The notes: generated from the sequence alone by a model not told the origin. A DNA stretch of 64,000 nucleotides from Nocardioides rubriscoriae (GCF_008087085.1 NZ_VIYJ01000001.1:620001-684000); one strand, 5' to 3'; counted from the stretch's first letter, positions 1 to 8,500 are shown. Made by a program: numbers and translations.

Positions 1-2
1 CG

Positions 3-728
3 GACGGCCGGTGGCTCGTGTGGGTCGGGCGCCGACTCGCCTCGTGGACCGAGGGGAGCATCGGCGGTGGAACGTCGGTGGCGGGTCGGATCGCACCGGG
101 CGCCACCACGTCCGAGGCGATGACCGGCCTGGGCAAAGGAGTCGAGGCCGACATGGCCGGTGACGTCGGCATCGACGACCGGGGAGTGGTCCAGGTCCTC
201 ACGAACCGAAGCCTGGTCGCATGGGACGGACGGGTCCTGTCCCGACGACGACTCGCGGAAGAGCTCCTGGGACCGATCGCGGTCCGCCTCGATGGCTCGG
301 CCCTCGCGGTCTCCGGCAGCGACGGGACCGCCCTGCGCAGGCTCGACCCTGCGACCGGTCGGATCACCGAGGTCGTCAACGACGGCCCGTACCTCGATCC
401 GGTCGGCTGGCTCGAGGACGACGACACGACCCTCGTGGTCGTCAAGGGCGGTGAGTTCACCACCCCGACAGCACTCGCGATCGCCGGGCCCGACGGGGTG
501 CAGACCGTGGCCCGTCTCGAGGACGGGCTTCCGACACCGAGCATCGCGGTCGACCTTGTGTCGGCCGAGCAGCCCACCGTCCGTCGCCCCGCGCCCGACT
601 GGCCCTGGTCGGACACCGCCCGGACAGCGGCGGCGGTCGCGGCGGTGGTCGCGGCGGTGGTCGCGGCACTGGCCGCACTCCTCGCGCTGCGGTGGGCGCG
701 ACGCCGTCAGCCGCGCTCGCCCAGGTAG
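3..728 (+). CDS. C-terminal part of a membrane-anchored beta-propeller-like protein (5' truncated)
   Basis: The frame is open from the first bases, so the true start lies outside the window and the GTG at 18 need not be a start. The visible 241 residues contain short beta-rich, repeat-like stretches (for example LAVSGSDGTALRRLDPATG), which suggest a propeller or WD/YVTN-like sensor domain. A single hydrophobic helix made almost wholly of Ala, Val and Leu follows at about residues 200-225 and ends in a basic tail (RWARRRQPRSPR). This is the layout of an exported domain held in the membrane by a C-terminal helix. The stop overlaps the 3' end of the convergent hydrolase gene by 22 bases. I do not recognise the family and no function can be assigned. 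Confidence 0.6.
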   Translation, partial: DGRWLVWVGRRLASWTEGSIGGGTSVAGRIAPGATTSEAMTGLGKGVEADMAGDVGIDDRGVVQVLTNRSLVAWDGRVLSRRRLAEELLGPIAVRLDGSALAVSGSDGTALRRLDPATGRITEVVNDGPYLDPVGWLEDDDTTLVVVKGGEFTTPTALAIAGPDGVQTVARLEDGLPTPSIAVDLVSAEQPTVRRPAPDWPWSDTARTAAAVAAVVAAVVAALAALLALRWARRRQPRSPR

Positions 729-1522
729 GCGAGCTGGGCCCGGACCGACCACTCGGCGGCGTCCCACAGGGACTCGTCGACGTCGGCGTAGACGATCTCG
801 ACGACGCGACGGGGCAGCTCGTCGACGGCGAGGCCCTCAGGGTGGGGCTGGTCCTGCAGCTGCTCGAGGGCGGCGCGCACCTGGTCGAGGCGCTGGCGGC
901 GGTGGGCGAGGTAGAAGTCGAGCACGGGGCCGGCCTCCGGGAGTACCGGGCCGTGGGCCGGCCAGATGGCGTCGACCTCGCCGGCCGTCACCAGGGCACG
1001 CATCCGCTCGATCGAGGCGAAGTAGGCGCCGAGCTCGCCGTCGGGGTGCGCGACGACGGTGGTGCCGCGGCCGAGCACCATGTCGCCCGACAGCAGCACC
1101 CGCTCGGCGGGCAGGACGAACGACACCGAGTCGGCGGTGTGGCCGGGCGTGGTGACCACGCGCAGCTGCAGGCCCCCGACGTCGACGACCTCGTCGTCGG
1201 CGAGCGGGTCGGCGCCGACGCAGTACGCCGGGTCGAGCGCCCGGACGGCGCACCCCTTGCGCTCGGCCAGGGCGGCGGCGACCTCGGAGTGGTCGTAGTG
1301 GTGGTGGGTCAGCAGGACCAGCCCGACGTCGCCGGTGGTCTCGTCGAGCAGGTCGAGGTGACCGTCCTCGACGGGACCGGGGTCGACCACGACCGACGTG
1401 CTGGAGCCCGGCTCGCGCAGCACCCAGGTGTTGGTGCCGTCGAGGGTCATCAGACCGGGGTTGGGCGCGAGCAGGCAGCGCCCCCGCTCCCCGAAGCCGC
1501 CCCCGGCCCAGGCCGCGCTCAT
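707..1522 (-). CDS. Metallo-beta-lactamase-fold hydrolase (Rv3677c/LACTB2-like)
   Basis: A 271-residue protein with the zinc signature HxHxDH at residues 73-78 (THHHYDH), then TPGHTADS, LLSGDMVLG and a late WPAHGP histidine, the full ligand set of the MBL fold. The C-terminal helices (LAHRRQRLDQV) resemble the LACTB2/glyoxalase II-like winged extension. In the family this implies a two-zinc hydrolase for a thioester, phosphodiester or RNA substrate; which one cannot be read from the sequence. It is the last gene of a tight leftward operon: its ATG overlaps the upstream Nudix stop by four bases (ATGA), so translation is probably coupled. M. tuberculosis has the homologous hydrolase beside a RidA-like gene. 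Confidence 0.9.
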   Translation of the reverse strand: MSAAWAGGGFGERGRCLLAPNPGLMTLDGTNTWVLREPGSSTSVVVDPGPVEDGHLDLLDETTGDVGLVLLTHHHYDHSEVAAALAERKGCAVRALDPAYCVGADPLADDEVVDVGGLQLRVVTTPGHTADSVSFVLPAERVLLSGDMVLGRGTTVVAHPDGELGAYFASIERMRALVTAGEVDAIWPAHGPVLPEAGPVLDFYLAHRRQRLDQVRAALEQLQDQPHPEGLAVDELPRRVVEIVYADVDESLWDAAEWSVRAQLAYLGERG

Positions 1523-2397
1523 GGCCGGCGCTGCTGGACGAGGGGTCGCAGACGGTCGGGCATGGAGAGCGTGAAGCCGTCGTCGAGGGCCTCGAGCGAC
1601 GGGGTGAACATCTCGGCGTTGCGCGACGCAGCCTCGGCCAGGACCTCCTCGGGCGTTGCGAAGGTGCCGACCTCGAGCGAGGTGAGGTAGGTCGGCGGCA
1701 TCATCGCGAGCTCACCGGCGTCGGCCTGGTCGGCCGCGGCACCGGCCGGCAGCCAGACCACCGACGACGACTCCGACGAGACGTCGCGGGTCAGCTGGCC
1801 CTCGGGGAGCGCCGCGACGAAGAACCACGTGCGGTAGCGCTTGGGCTCGAAGACCGGCGTCAGCCAGGCGTCCCACACACCGAGCAGGTCTGTGCGCAGC
1901 ACCAGCCCGCGGCGCAGCAGGAAGTCGGTCATCGACAGCTCGCGCGTCTCGAGCGCGACCCGGTCGGCCTCCCAGTCGTTGCCGGTGGTGTCGGCGACGA
2001 CCTCGTCGGGCGACGGGCCGGCCAGCAGCACGCCGGACTCCTCGAACGTCTCGCGCACCGCGGTGCAGACCAGCGCACGCGCCGTCTCGGCGTCGCAGCC
2101 GAGCCGGTCGGCCCACTCGTCGGCGGTCGGGCCGGTCCAGGCGACCTCGGTGTCGAAGTCGCGGGGGTCGACGCCACCGCCGGGGAAGACCGCCATGCCG
2201 GCGGCGAAGTCCATCGAGACGTGGCGGCGCATGTAGTAGACGTCGGGCCCGGCGGCGTGGCCGTCGGGGTGGTGGCGCATCAGGACGACGGTGGCCGCGT
2301 TGCGCGGCTCGACGGGCGTCCTGGTGCCGTCGGCGTACTCGCGGGCGAGCGCGACCAGGTGCTCGGGCAGCGGCACCGGCGGCAGCGGGATCTTCAC
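1519..2397 (-). CDS. Nudix hydrolase
   Basis: A 292-residue Nudix-fold protein. FPGGGVD at about residues 71-77 and RETFEESG at about 115-122 are the two halves of the Nudix box, separated by an insertion of some 35 residues, as in the larger RNR/NUDT19-like Nudix proteins. The metal-binding glutamates E119 and E120 are present. It should cleave a nucleoside diphosphate linked to another group, perhaps a CoA derivative, but the substrate is unknown. The chosen start is the GTG that overlaps the RidA stop as GTGA; the same frame runs further upstream without good family similarity. The stop overlaps the next gene as ATGA, so three genes are translationally coupled. Confidence 0.85.
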   Translation of the reverse strand: MKIPLPPVPLPEHLVALAREYADGTRTPVEPRNAATVVLMRHHPDGHAAGPDVYYMRRHVSMDFAAGMAVFPGGGVDPRDFDTEVAWTGPTADEWADRLGCDAETARALVCTAVRETFEESGVLLAGPSPDEVVADTTGNDWEADRVALETRELSMTDFLLRRGLVLRTDLLGVWDAWLTPVFEPKRYRTWFFVAALPEGQLTRDVSSESSSVVWLPAGAAADQADAGELAMMPPTYLTSLEVGTFATPEEVLAEAASRNAEMFTPSLEALDDGFTLSMPDRLRPLVQQRRP

Positions 2398-2870
2398 ACC
2401 GCGACCATGATCTCGACCTCGACGGGGGCGTCGAGCGGCAGGGCGGACACCCCGACCGCCGAGCGCGCGTGCACGCCGGTGTCGCCGAAGACCTCGCCGA
2501 GCAGCTCGGAGGCGCCGTTGGCGACGCCGGGCTGGCCGGTGAAGTCGGGCGTCGAGGCCACGAACACGACCACCTTGACCACGCGCTTGACCAGGGCCAG
2601 GTCGCCGACCTCCGCGCGTACGGCGGCAATCGCGTTGAGCGCGCACTGCTGCGCGCAGGCGTAGGCCTCCTCGGCGCTCACCTCGGCACCGACCTTGCCG
2701 GTGGCCATCAGCTCGCCCGACCGCATCGGCAGCTGGCCCGAGGTGAACACGTGGTCGCCCGAGCGCACCGCCGGCACGTAGGCCGCCACCGGCTTGGCCA
2801 CCTCGGGCACCGCGAGGCCCAGCGAGGCCAGCCGCTCCTCAGGGGTGCTGCCCACCGCGGACCCTGCCAT
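2394..2870 (-). CDS. RidA/YjgF/Rv3678c-like enamine deaminase-family protein
   Basis: A 158-residue protein of the YjgF/YER057c/UK114 (RidA) family, with the typical core: VRSGDHVFTSGQLP, a central helix AYACAQQCALNAIAAV, and GVHARSAVGVSALPLDAPVEVE near the end, where the Arg of the active pocket (HARSAVG) is found in imine-hydrolysing members. RidA enzymes hydrolyse reactive enamine/imine intermediates, but this longer subgroup has no proven substrate. The ATG overlaps the stop of the small upstream gene by one base (TGATG). Neighbouring Nudix and MBL hydrolases suggest a metabolite-damage or nucleotide-cleaning operon; this is inference. Confidence 0.88.
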   Translation of the reverse strand: MAGSAVGSTPEERLASLGLAVPEVAKPVAAYVPAVRSGDHVFTSGQLPMRSGELMATGKVGAEVSAEEAYACAQQCALNAIAAVRAEVGDLALVKRVVKVVVFVASTPDFTGQPGVANGASELLGEVFGDTGVHARSAVGVSALPLDAPVEVEIMVAV

Positions 2871-3025
2871 CACGAGGCCTGGGGCCGCTTGAGGAACGCC
2901 ACCAGCCCACCCTGGGCGTTGGTGTGGATCGCCACCAGCTCCCACCCGTCCTGCCCGAAGTTGTTGAGCATCAGGGCCTCGTTGTGGAGCGGGATCGGTG
3001 CTACTTGGTACTCCCAGGTCGTCAT
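2870..3025 (-). CDS. Small DUF4177-like protein (51 aa), first gene of the RidA operon
   Basis: A short reading frame of 51 codons starts MTTWEYQVAPIPLHNEALM, contains NNFGQDGWELVAI and ends FLKRPQAS. The pattern WEY..., then a GxDGWELVxI turn and a short final strand, is that of DUF4177-type small proteins. The mycobacterial locus has a similarly tiny gene (Rv3678A) next to its RidA-like gene. The case for a real gene is strong: a TAGGGT box lies exactly six bases upstream of the ATG, and the stop overlaps the RidA start (TGATG). It therefore looks like the leaderless first gene of the four-gene leftward operon. Function unknown. Confidence 0.85.
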   Translation of the reverse strand: MTTWEYQVAPIPLHNEALMLNNFGQDGWELVAIHTNAQGGLVAFLKRPQAS

Positions 3026-3031
3026 GACTGC

Positions 3032-3037
3032 ACCCTA
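3032..3037 (-). promoter_or_regulatory. -10 box of the RidA operon (leaderless)
   Basis: TAGGGT on the minus strand, six bases before the ATG of the small DUF4177-like gene. The spacing puts the transcription start at or next to the start codon. No convincing -35 hexamer is seen. Confidence 0.55.
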
Positions 3038-3118
3038 CCGATGACCCCGCCCCACGTCGGTCGAGCACCATCCCGCCCGCGGCCGTCACCAGACCCACCG
3101 ACCGCGACGCCGCGCGCT

Positions 3119-4003
3119 TCAGTCTGGGCCGCCGGGCAGCTTGTCCGGGGCCATCACGATGTCGATGCGCCGGACCAGGGCGTCGTCGACGGTGAAGGAG
3201 AGCACGGCCCAGGTCCGTCCGGCCGTCACCGCCGCCAGTCCGAGCCGACCGTTGACCTGCACCGGGACGTACGCCGCCGCGTCGTGCCTGGTCGCGATGC
3301 CCGCCATGAAACGGGCGACGTGGTCGGGCCCGAGCACGGGCCGCCGGGCCGCGTTGACGACGCCTCCGCCGTCGCTGGTCAGCACCACCGCGGGGTCGAG
3401 CAGCGCCACGAGGCCGGCGAGGTCGCCTCCGGCGGCCGCCGTCACGAACGCCGTGACCACCCGCTCGTGGGTCGTCGCGTCGACGTCGACGCGCGGGACG
3501 CCGGCCGCCACGTGGGCCCGGGCCCGACGTGCCAGCTGGCGCACGGCCTCCGGGCTGCGCCCCACCGCCCGGGCCACGTCGTCGAAGGGCATCTCGAACA
3601 GGTCGTGCAGCACCCACGCCGTCCGCTCGGCCGGGGTGAGCTGCTCCAGCACGACCAGCAGCGCGTAGCGGACGGTGTCGTCGAGGGTCACCCGGTCGGC
3701 GGGGTCGGGCCCCGCGTGTCGTACGACGGGCTCGGGCAGCCACGGGCCGACGTAGGCCTCACGGCGCACCCGGGCCGACCGCAGCACGTCGATCGCGGCC
3801 CGCGACACCGCGACCGTCGCCCAGCCGAGCACGTCGCGCACCGGCTCGCGCTCGTGGGCCGCGACCAGGCGCAGCCAGCAGTCGGCCACGACGTCCTCGG
3901 CCTCGGCGTGGCTGCCGAGGAGGGCGTAGGCGACGCGGGTGAGACGCGCGCGGTGCTCGTCGTACGCCTGCGCGAGGGCCTCGGCGCTCACGCCCGCAGC
4001 CAC
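3119..4003 (-). CDS. ECF41-type (SigJ-like) RNA polymerase sigma factor with C-terminal SnoaL domain
   Basis: A 294-residue protein. Residues 1-70 are sigma region 2 (ALAQAYDEHRARLTRVAYAL... AEDVVADCWLRLV), about 100-165 are region 4 (LTPAERTAWVLHDLFEMPF, then SPEAVRQLARRARA), and the rest is a SnoaL/NTF2-like domain. The ECF41 marks are present: WLPEP in the linker, DGGG in the SnoaL domain (SDGGGVVNAA) and the C-terminal PDKLPG signature (IDIVMAPDKLPGG). In ECF41 factors the fused domain replaces an anti-sigma factor and tunes activity, and the usual target is an adjacent carboxymuconolactone decarboxylase, oxidoreductase or epimerase gene. Here the upstream neighbour is exactly such an epimerase-like gene, overlapping by 16 bases. 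Confidence 0.92.
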   Translation of the reverse strand: MAAGVSAEALAQAYDEHRARLTRVAYALLGSHAEAEDVVADCWLRLVAAHEREPVRDVLGWATVAVSRAAIDVLRSARVRREAYVGPWLPEPVVRHAGPDPADRVTLDDTVRYALLVVLEQLTPAERTAWVLHDLFEMPFDDVARAVGRSPEAVRQLARRARAHVAAGVPRVDVDATTHERVVTAFVTAAAGGDLAGLVALLDPAVVLTSDGGGVVNAARRPVLGPDHVARFMAGIATRHDAAAYVPVQVNGRLGLAAVTAGRTWAVLSFTVDDALVRRIDIVMAPDKLPGGPD

Positions 4004-4734
4004 TCGTCGAAGGTGGTGCGGCCCCGCGACCCCGCGCCGGACGGCGTCAGCGACCCGTCGCGCATGCCTCGCCCCGCGGCTCCCGGCACGGGCACGGCGA
4101 CGACGAGCCGTCTGAGCCCCCGGGCCCTCGACACCCGACGCGCGAGCCGGTGCATCGCCAGCACCTCCGGCCCCGCGAGGTCGGGCACGCGGCCCGACGG
4201 GCCCACCTCGACGAGGTCGACCAGCGCCTCGGCGACCTCCCGCGCGGCGACCGGCTGGCTGGTCATCCGCGGGACGACCGACACCGGTCCGAGCCGCACG
4301 AAGTGCAGCACCTGCTCGGCGAACTCGTGGAACTGCGTGGCGCGCAGCACGCTCCAGGGCTGGTCGCCGTCGGCCAGCAGCCGCTCCTGGAGACGCTTGC
4401 CGGCGTAGTAGCCGCTGGGCACGTCGTCGATGCCGACGATCGACAGCGCCACGTGGTGGCCGACGCCGGCGGTCTGCTCGGCGGCCACCAGCGAGCGGGT
4501 CACGCCACCGAAGAACCGCTCCGCCTCGGCCCGGTCCTGCGTCGGCATGCTGGTCACGTCGACGACCGCGTCGACCCCGGCGAGGCGCCCCTCGAGCCCC
4601 TCACCGGTGGTCAGGTCGACCCCGACCGACCGGACCAGCGGCACCACCTCGTGCCCGCGCCCGGTCGCCACGTCGACGACGTGACGCCCGACGACCCCCG
4701 TGGCACCGGCCACCGCCACCTTCATGCTGCTCAT
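3988..4734 (-). CDS. NAD(P)-binding atypical SDR/epimerase-family protein (ECF41 partner)
   Basis: A 248-residue Rossmann protein. The N-terminus MKVAVAGATGVVGRHVVD carries the GxTGxxG dinucleotide motif; VDLTTGEGLEGRLAGVDAVVDVTSMP, then HHVALSIVGID and YYAGKRLQE (Tyr/Lys) follow. It belongs to the NmrA/SDR_a5-like group, often labelled NAD-dependent epimerase. The start is taken as the ATG of MSSMKVAV; an ATG three codons later is equally possible, and the open frame extends further upstream without conserved sequence. The stop overlaps the sigma factor start by 16 bases, so the two genes are co-transcribed. In known ECF41 systems a gene of this type is the regulated target. Substrate unknown. 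Confidence 0.85.
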   Translation of the reverse strand: MSSMKVAVAGATGVVGRHVVDVATGRGHEVVPLVRSVGVDLTTGEGLEGRLAGVDAVVDVTSMPTQDRAEAERFFGGVTRSLVAAEQTAGVGHHVALSIVGIDDVPSGYYAGKRLQERLLADGDQPWSVLRATQFHEFAEQVLHFVRLGPVSVVPRMTSQPVAAREVAEALVDLVEVGPSGRVPDLAGPEVLAMHRLARRVSRARGLRRLVVAVPVPGAAGRGMRDGSLTPSGAGSRGRTTFDEWLRA

Positions 4735-4816
4735 GCTCGGCTGCTCTCGCTCATGACAGGTGGACGAGACAGGGGCCATCGGACGTGACATCGCCGCGTC
4801 CGTGGTCGACCGCAGG

Positions 4817-5449
4817 TCAGCCGACCAGCACCTCGGGGCCGGTCTTGGCGCGCACCTCGTCGACGGTCACGTCGGGGGCGAGCTCGACCAGCTGCAGCCC
4901 GGCGGGCGTGACGTCGAGGACGCACAGGTCGGTGATGATGCGCTGCACGACCCCGCGACCGGTGTAAGGCAGCGTGCACTCCTCGACGATCTTGTGACCG
5001 CCGTCGCGGGCGACGTGCTCCATGAGCACGATGACCCGCTTGGCGCCGTGGACCAGGTCCATCGCGCCGCCCATGCCCTTGACCATCTTGCCGGGGATCA
5101 TCCAGTTGGCGATGTCGCCGGCGGCGCTGACCTGCATGGCGCCCAGGATCGCGGCGTCGATCTTGCCGCCGCGGATCATCCCGAACGACGTCGCGGAGTC
5201 GAAGTACGACGCCCCCGGCCGCAGCGTGACGGTCTCCTTGCCGGCGTTGATCACGTCGGCGTCCTCCTCGCCCTCGAACGGGTAGGCGCCCGTGCCGAGC
5301 ACGCCGTTCTCGGACTGCAGCACCAGCTCGACGCCCTCGGGCACGTAGTTGGGCACCAGCGTCGGCAAGCCGATGCCGAGGTTGACGTAGGAGCCGTCGC
5401 TCAGCTCGGACGCTGCCCTGGCGGCCATCTCCTCACGCGTCCAGCTCAC
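4817..5449 (-). CDS. scoB: 3-oxoacid CoA-transferase subunit B
   Basis: A 210-residue family I CoA-transferase beta subunit. The catalytic glutamate lies in LQSENGVLG (the SENG motif), preceded by [15 protein letters not shown] and followed by the [10 protein letters not shown]... [13 protein letters not shown] block found in ScoB/AtoA proteins. With subunit A it moves CoA from succinyl-CoA or another acyl-CoA to a 3-oxoacid such as acetoacetate, opening ketone-body use. The GTG start overlaps the end of subunit A as GTGA. The family's usual length of about 210-220 residues is met. A beta-ketoadipate-specific role (PcaJ) cannot be excluded, but no aromatic-pathway genes are nearby. Confidence 0.9.
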   Translation of the reverse strand: MSWTREEMAARAASELSDGSYVNLGIGLPTLVPNYVPEGVELVLQSENGVLGTGAYPFEGEEDADVINAGKETVTLRPGASYFDSATSFGMIRGGKIDAAILGAMQVSAAGDIANWMIPGKMVKGMGGAMDLVHGAKRVIVLMEHVARDGGHKIVEECTLPYTGRGVVQRIITDLCVLDVTPAGLQLVELAPDVTVDEVRAKTGPEVLVG

Positions 5450-6216
5450 TTCGATCCCTCCCGCGTGCGCACGGTGCGCTTCTCGATCCGCTTGTCGGCG
5501 GCCTGCTCGGGCGTCAGCGCGACGACCCGCTGCACGAAGACCCCCGGGGTGTGCACCTGCTCGGGGTCGAGCTCGCCGGGCTCGACGAGGTGCTCGACCT
5601 CGGCGATCGTCACGCGACCGCACATCGCGGCGAGCGGGTTGAAGTTGCGCGCCGAGGCGCGGTAGACGAGGTTGCCGTGCCGGTCGCCCTTCCAGGCCCG
5701 CACCAGGCCGAAGTCGGCCACGATCGCCTCCTCGAGCACGTGCTCGACCCCGTCGAACTCCTGGGTCTGCTTGGGCGGCGACGCCTTCACGACGTTGCCG
5801 TCGGCGTCGTAGCGCCACGGCAACCCGCCCTCGGCGACCTGCGTGCCGACGCCGGTGCGGGTGAAGAACGCCGCGATGCCCGACCCACCGGCGCGCATCC
5901 GCTCGGCCAACGTGCCCTGCGGGGTCAGCTCGACCTCGAGCTCGCCGGAGAGGTACTGCCGGGCGAACTCCTTGTTCTCCCCGACGTACGACGCCACCAT
6001 CCGTCGCAGCCGGCCGTCGGCGAGCAGGATGCCGAGGCCCCAGCCGTCGACGCCGGCGTTGTTGGAGACGGCCTCGAGGTCCGTGGCCCCCGCGGCGTGC
6101 AACGCCTGGAGGAGCACCGAGGGGATGCCGCACAACCCGAAACCGCCGACCGCGACAGTCGACCCTGACCCGATGTCGGCCACGGCCTGCGCCGCCGACG
6201 AGACCACTTTGTCCAT
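5446..6216 (-). CDS. scoA: 3-oxoacid CoA-transferase subunit A
   Basis: A 256-residue family I CoA-transferase alpha subunit. [16 protein letters not shown] at about residues 24-39 is the glycine-rich CoA-binding loop; [16 protein letters not shown] and [17 protein letters not shown] follow as in SCOT alpha subunits. The chosen start ([12 protein letters not shown]) sits seven bases after a TACTGT box, which fits a leaderless transcript and excludes the longer upstream in-frame extension. It is followed by subunit B with a four-base overlap. The pair is divergent from the ArsA genes and interrupts a gene order otherwise conserved with mycobacteria. Confidence 0.9.
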   Translation of the reverse strand: MDKVVSSAAQAVADIGSGSTVAVGGFGLCGIPSVLLQALHAAGATDLEAVSNNAGVDGWGLGILLADGRLRRMVASYVGENKEFARQYLSGELEVELTPQGTLAERMRAGGSGIAAFFTRTGVGTQVAEGGLPWRYDADGNVVKASPPKQTQEFDGVEHVLEEAIVADFGLVRAWKGDRHGNLVYRASARNFNPLAAMCGRVTIAEVEHLVEPGELDPEQVHTPGVFVQRVVALTPEQAADKRIEKRTVRTREGSK

Positions 6217-6223
6217 GCCGGGC

Positions 6224-6229
6224 ACAGTA
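6224..6229 (-). promoter_or_regulatory. -10 box of scoAB (leaderless)
   Basis: TACTGT on the minus strand, seven bases before the scoA ATG. It shares the 108-bp divergent region with the ArsA promoter. Confidence 0.5.
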
Positions 6230-6310
6230 GCCCGCCCGCGGCCCCGTCGTGAGGCGAGCGTCACGTCCCCGGCCGACCGGGAGGGCGATGCCAAGCCCGG
6301 CGCCGGTCAC

Positions 6311-6316
6311 TAAGGT
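6311..6316 (+). promoter_or_regulatory. -10 box of the ArsA-like gene pair (leaderless)
   Basis: TAAGGT, eight bases before the ATG of the first ArsA-family gene. There is no Shine-Dalgarno sequence, which fits leaderless translation. Confidence 0.5.
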
Positions 6317-6324
6317 CCAGTCCT

Positions 6325-7308
6325 ATGACCGACTGGCCCAAGGTGCGCCTGCACGTCGTGACCGGCAAGGGCGGCACCGGCAAGTCGACCGTCGCGGCGG
6401 CCCTGGCCCTGGCCCTGGCCACCCGCGGCAAGAACGTCCTGCTCTGCGAGGTCGAGGGCCGTCAGGGGATCGCCCGGATGTTCGACGTCGACCCGCTGCC
6501 CTTCGAGGAGCGCCGCCTCACCACGGGTCTGCCCGGCCCCGACGGGCGACCCGGCGTCGTCCACGCGCTGCACATCGACCCCGAGTCGGCGCTGCTCGAG
6601 TACCTCGCCCTCTACTACAAGCTCGGGCGCGCGGGCCGCGCCCTCGAGCGCTTCGGCGTCATCGAGTTCGCCACGACCATCGCGCCCGGCGTCCGCGACG
6701 TGCTGCTCACGGGCAAGGTCTTCGAGGCCGTCGAGCGCAACAGCCGCAACAAGGGCGCGATCCAGTACGACGCGGTCGTCCTCGACGCGCCGCCCACCGG
6801 CCGGATCGTGCAGTTCCTCAACGTCAGCAACGAGCTCGCCGGGCTCGCCAAGGTCGGGCCGGTCAAGTCGCAGGCCGACACGATGATGACGCTGTTCCGC
6901 TCGCCGCGCACCGCCGTCCACCTGGTCACCGTGCTCGAGGAGATGCCGGTCCAGGAGACCGTCGACGGCATCGCCGAGCTGCGCAGCGTCGACCTGCCCG
7001 TCGGCGGCGTGGTGGTCAACCTGGTCCGACCGCAGGACCTCACCGCCGAGCAGCTGGACGCCACCGATCCCGAGACCGTCTCCGCCGACCTGAAGGCCGC
7101 GGGGGTCGAGGCCGACGACGCGCTCGTCGAGAGCCTGATCAGCGAGGGTCACGAGCACGCCGAGCGGCGCGCCCTCGAGACCTCGCAGCGCGCGATCGTC
7201 GCCGGGCTCGACGTCCCCACCTACGAGCTGCCGCGGCTGCCCCAGGGCGTCGACCTCGGCGCCCTCTACGAGCTCGCCGCGACGCTGAGAGAGCAGGGCC
7301 TGGCATGA
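6325..7308 (+). CDS. ArsA-family ATPase (Rv3679-like)
   Basis: A 327-residue deviant-Walker ATPase. GKGGTGKST at residues 14-22 is the ArsA/MinD-type P-loop with the signature early Lys (K15), and AVVLDAPPTGR at about 153-163 is the switch II region. In actinobacteria it is always seen with a second ArsA-like gene, as here (ATGA overlap), and the two are thought to act as a heterodimer like the two halves of Get3/ArsA. The partner process is unknown; neighbourhood with whiB4 and ponA2 suggests envelope or redox homeostasis. No arsenite-binding cysteine triad is visible, so arsenic export is unlikely. Confidence 0.9.
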   Translation: MTDWPKVRLHVVTGKGGTGKSTVAAALALALATRGKNVLLCEVEGRQGIARMFDVDPLPFEERRLTTGLPGPDGRPGVVHALHIDPESALLEYLALYYKLGRAGRALERFGVIEFATTIAPGVRDVLLTGKVFEAVERNSRNKGAIQYDAVVLDAPPTGRIVQFLNVSNELAGLAKVGPVKSQADTMMTLFRSPRTAVHLVTVLEEMPVQETVDGIAELRSVDLPVGGVVVNLVRPQDLTAEQLDATDPETVSADLKAAGVEADDALVESLISEGHEHAERRALETSQRAIVAGLDVPTYELPRLPQGVDLGALYELAATLREQGLA

Positions 7309-8477
7309 ACCAACCCCCACGCGTGGGTCCCGCCGGCCCGACCGCACCCACCCTCGACGTCGACGCCCTGCTCGACGACCCCGGCATCGGCATCATCGTG
7401 TGCTGCGGCTCGGGCGGCGTCGGCAAGACCACCACGTCGGCCGCCCTGGCCCTGCGCGCCGCCGAGCGCGGCCGCAAGGTCGTGGTGCTGACCATCGACC
7501 CGGCCCGCCGGCTCGCGCAGGCGATGGGCATCGACGCGCTCGACAACACCCCCCGACCGGTCGTCGACGTCGACGCGGCCGCAGGCGGCCATCTCGACGC
7601 GATGATGCTCGACATGAAGCGCACCTTCGACGAGGTGGTCGAGAGCCAGGCCAGCCCCGAGAAGGCCAAGCAGATCCTCGAGAACCCCTTCTACATCGCC
7701 CTGTCGAGCTCGTTCGCCGGCACCCAGGAGTACATGGCGATGGAGAAGCTGGGCCAGATCCACGCCGACTCCGTGGCCGCCGGCGGCGACGGCCGCTACG
7801 ACCTGATCGTCGTCGACACCCCGCCGTCGCGCTCGGCGCTCGACTTCCTCGACGCCCCCGAGCGGCTGTCCAGCTTTCTCGACGGGCGGTTCATCCGGCT
7901 GATGCTGGCCCCGACCCGGGGGCCGGCCCGGCTCATCGGCGCGGGCTTCGGCCTCATCACCAACGCCCTGACCAAGATCCTGGGCGCCCAGGTGCTGCGC
8001 GACCTGCAGACGTTCGTGGCCGCGATCGACACCGTGTTCGGCGGGTTCCGGCAGCGGGCCATGAAGACCTACGCGTTGCTCCAGGCCGACGGCACGGCGT
8101 TCGTCGTGGTCGCGGCGCCCGAGCCCGACGCGCTGCGCGAGGCGGCCTACTTCGTCGAGCGGCTCAGCGCCGACCAGATGCCGCTGGCCGGTCTCGTGGT
8201 CAACCGCGCCGGCGCCGCCCCGGCCGGGTCACTGAGCGCCGACGAGGCGATGACGGCCGCGGCCCGGCTGCGCCGCGACGAGCCGACCTCGACGACCGCC
8301 GGGCTGCTGCGGCTGCACGCCGACCAGGTGCGCCTGGTCGAGCGCGAGCAGCGGCTGCGCAGCCGGTTCGCCGCGGCCCACCCGCAGGTCGCCACCGCCG
8401 TCGTACCGGCGCTCGCCTCCGACGTCCACGACCTGACCGGTCTGCGGCGCGTGGGCGAGCTGCTCGCGGAGCAGTAG
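7305..8477 (+). CDS. ArsA-family ATPase (Rv3680-like)
   Basis: A 390-residue partner of the preceding ATPase. The P-loop is CGSGGVGKTT at about residues 34-43, in which the early signature position is Ser instead of Lys, so it deviates from the ArsA consensus and from its partner. DLIVVDTPPSRSALDFLDAP is switch II. A longer central helical region (GTQEYMAMEKLGQIH) and a helical C-terminus complete the family length. The start ATG overlaps the previous stop (ATGA), giving coupled translation and probably equal amounts. In mycobacteria the Rv3679/Rv3680 pair forms one complex; I infer the same here. Confidence 0.9.
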   Translation: MNQPPRVGPAGPTAPTLDVDALLDDPGIGIIVCCGSGGVGKTTTSAALALRAAERGRKVVVLTIDPARRLAQAMGIDALDNTPRPVVDVDAAAGGHLDAMMLDMKRTFDEVVESQASPEKAKQILENPFYIALSSSFAGTQEYMAMEKLGQIHADSVAAGGDGRYDLIVVDTPPSRSALDFLDAPERLSSFLDGRFIRLMLAPTRGPARLIGAGFGLITNALTKILGAQVLRDLQTFVAAIDTVFGGFRQRAMKTYALLQADGTAFVVVAAPEPDALREAAYFVERLSADQMPLAGLVVNRAGAAPAGSLSADEAMTAAARLRRDEPTSTTAGLLRLHADQVRLVEREQRLRSRFAAAHPQVATAVVPALASDVHDLTGLRRVGELLAEQ

Positions 8478-8500
8478 CCCCCGGACAGGCCCCGAGACGT

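Noticed and set aside
4817-6310. One long fused frame covering both CoA-transferase subunits
   Set aside because: Only the part below 5449 resembles subunit B; the upstream part is out-of-frame sequence of subunit A. The GTGA overlap gives two normal genes.
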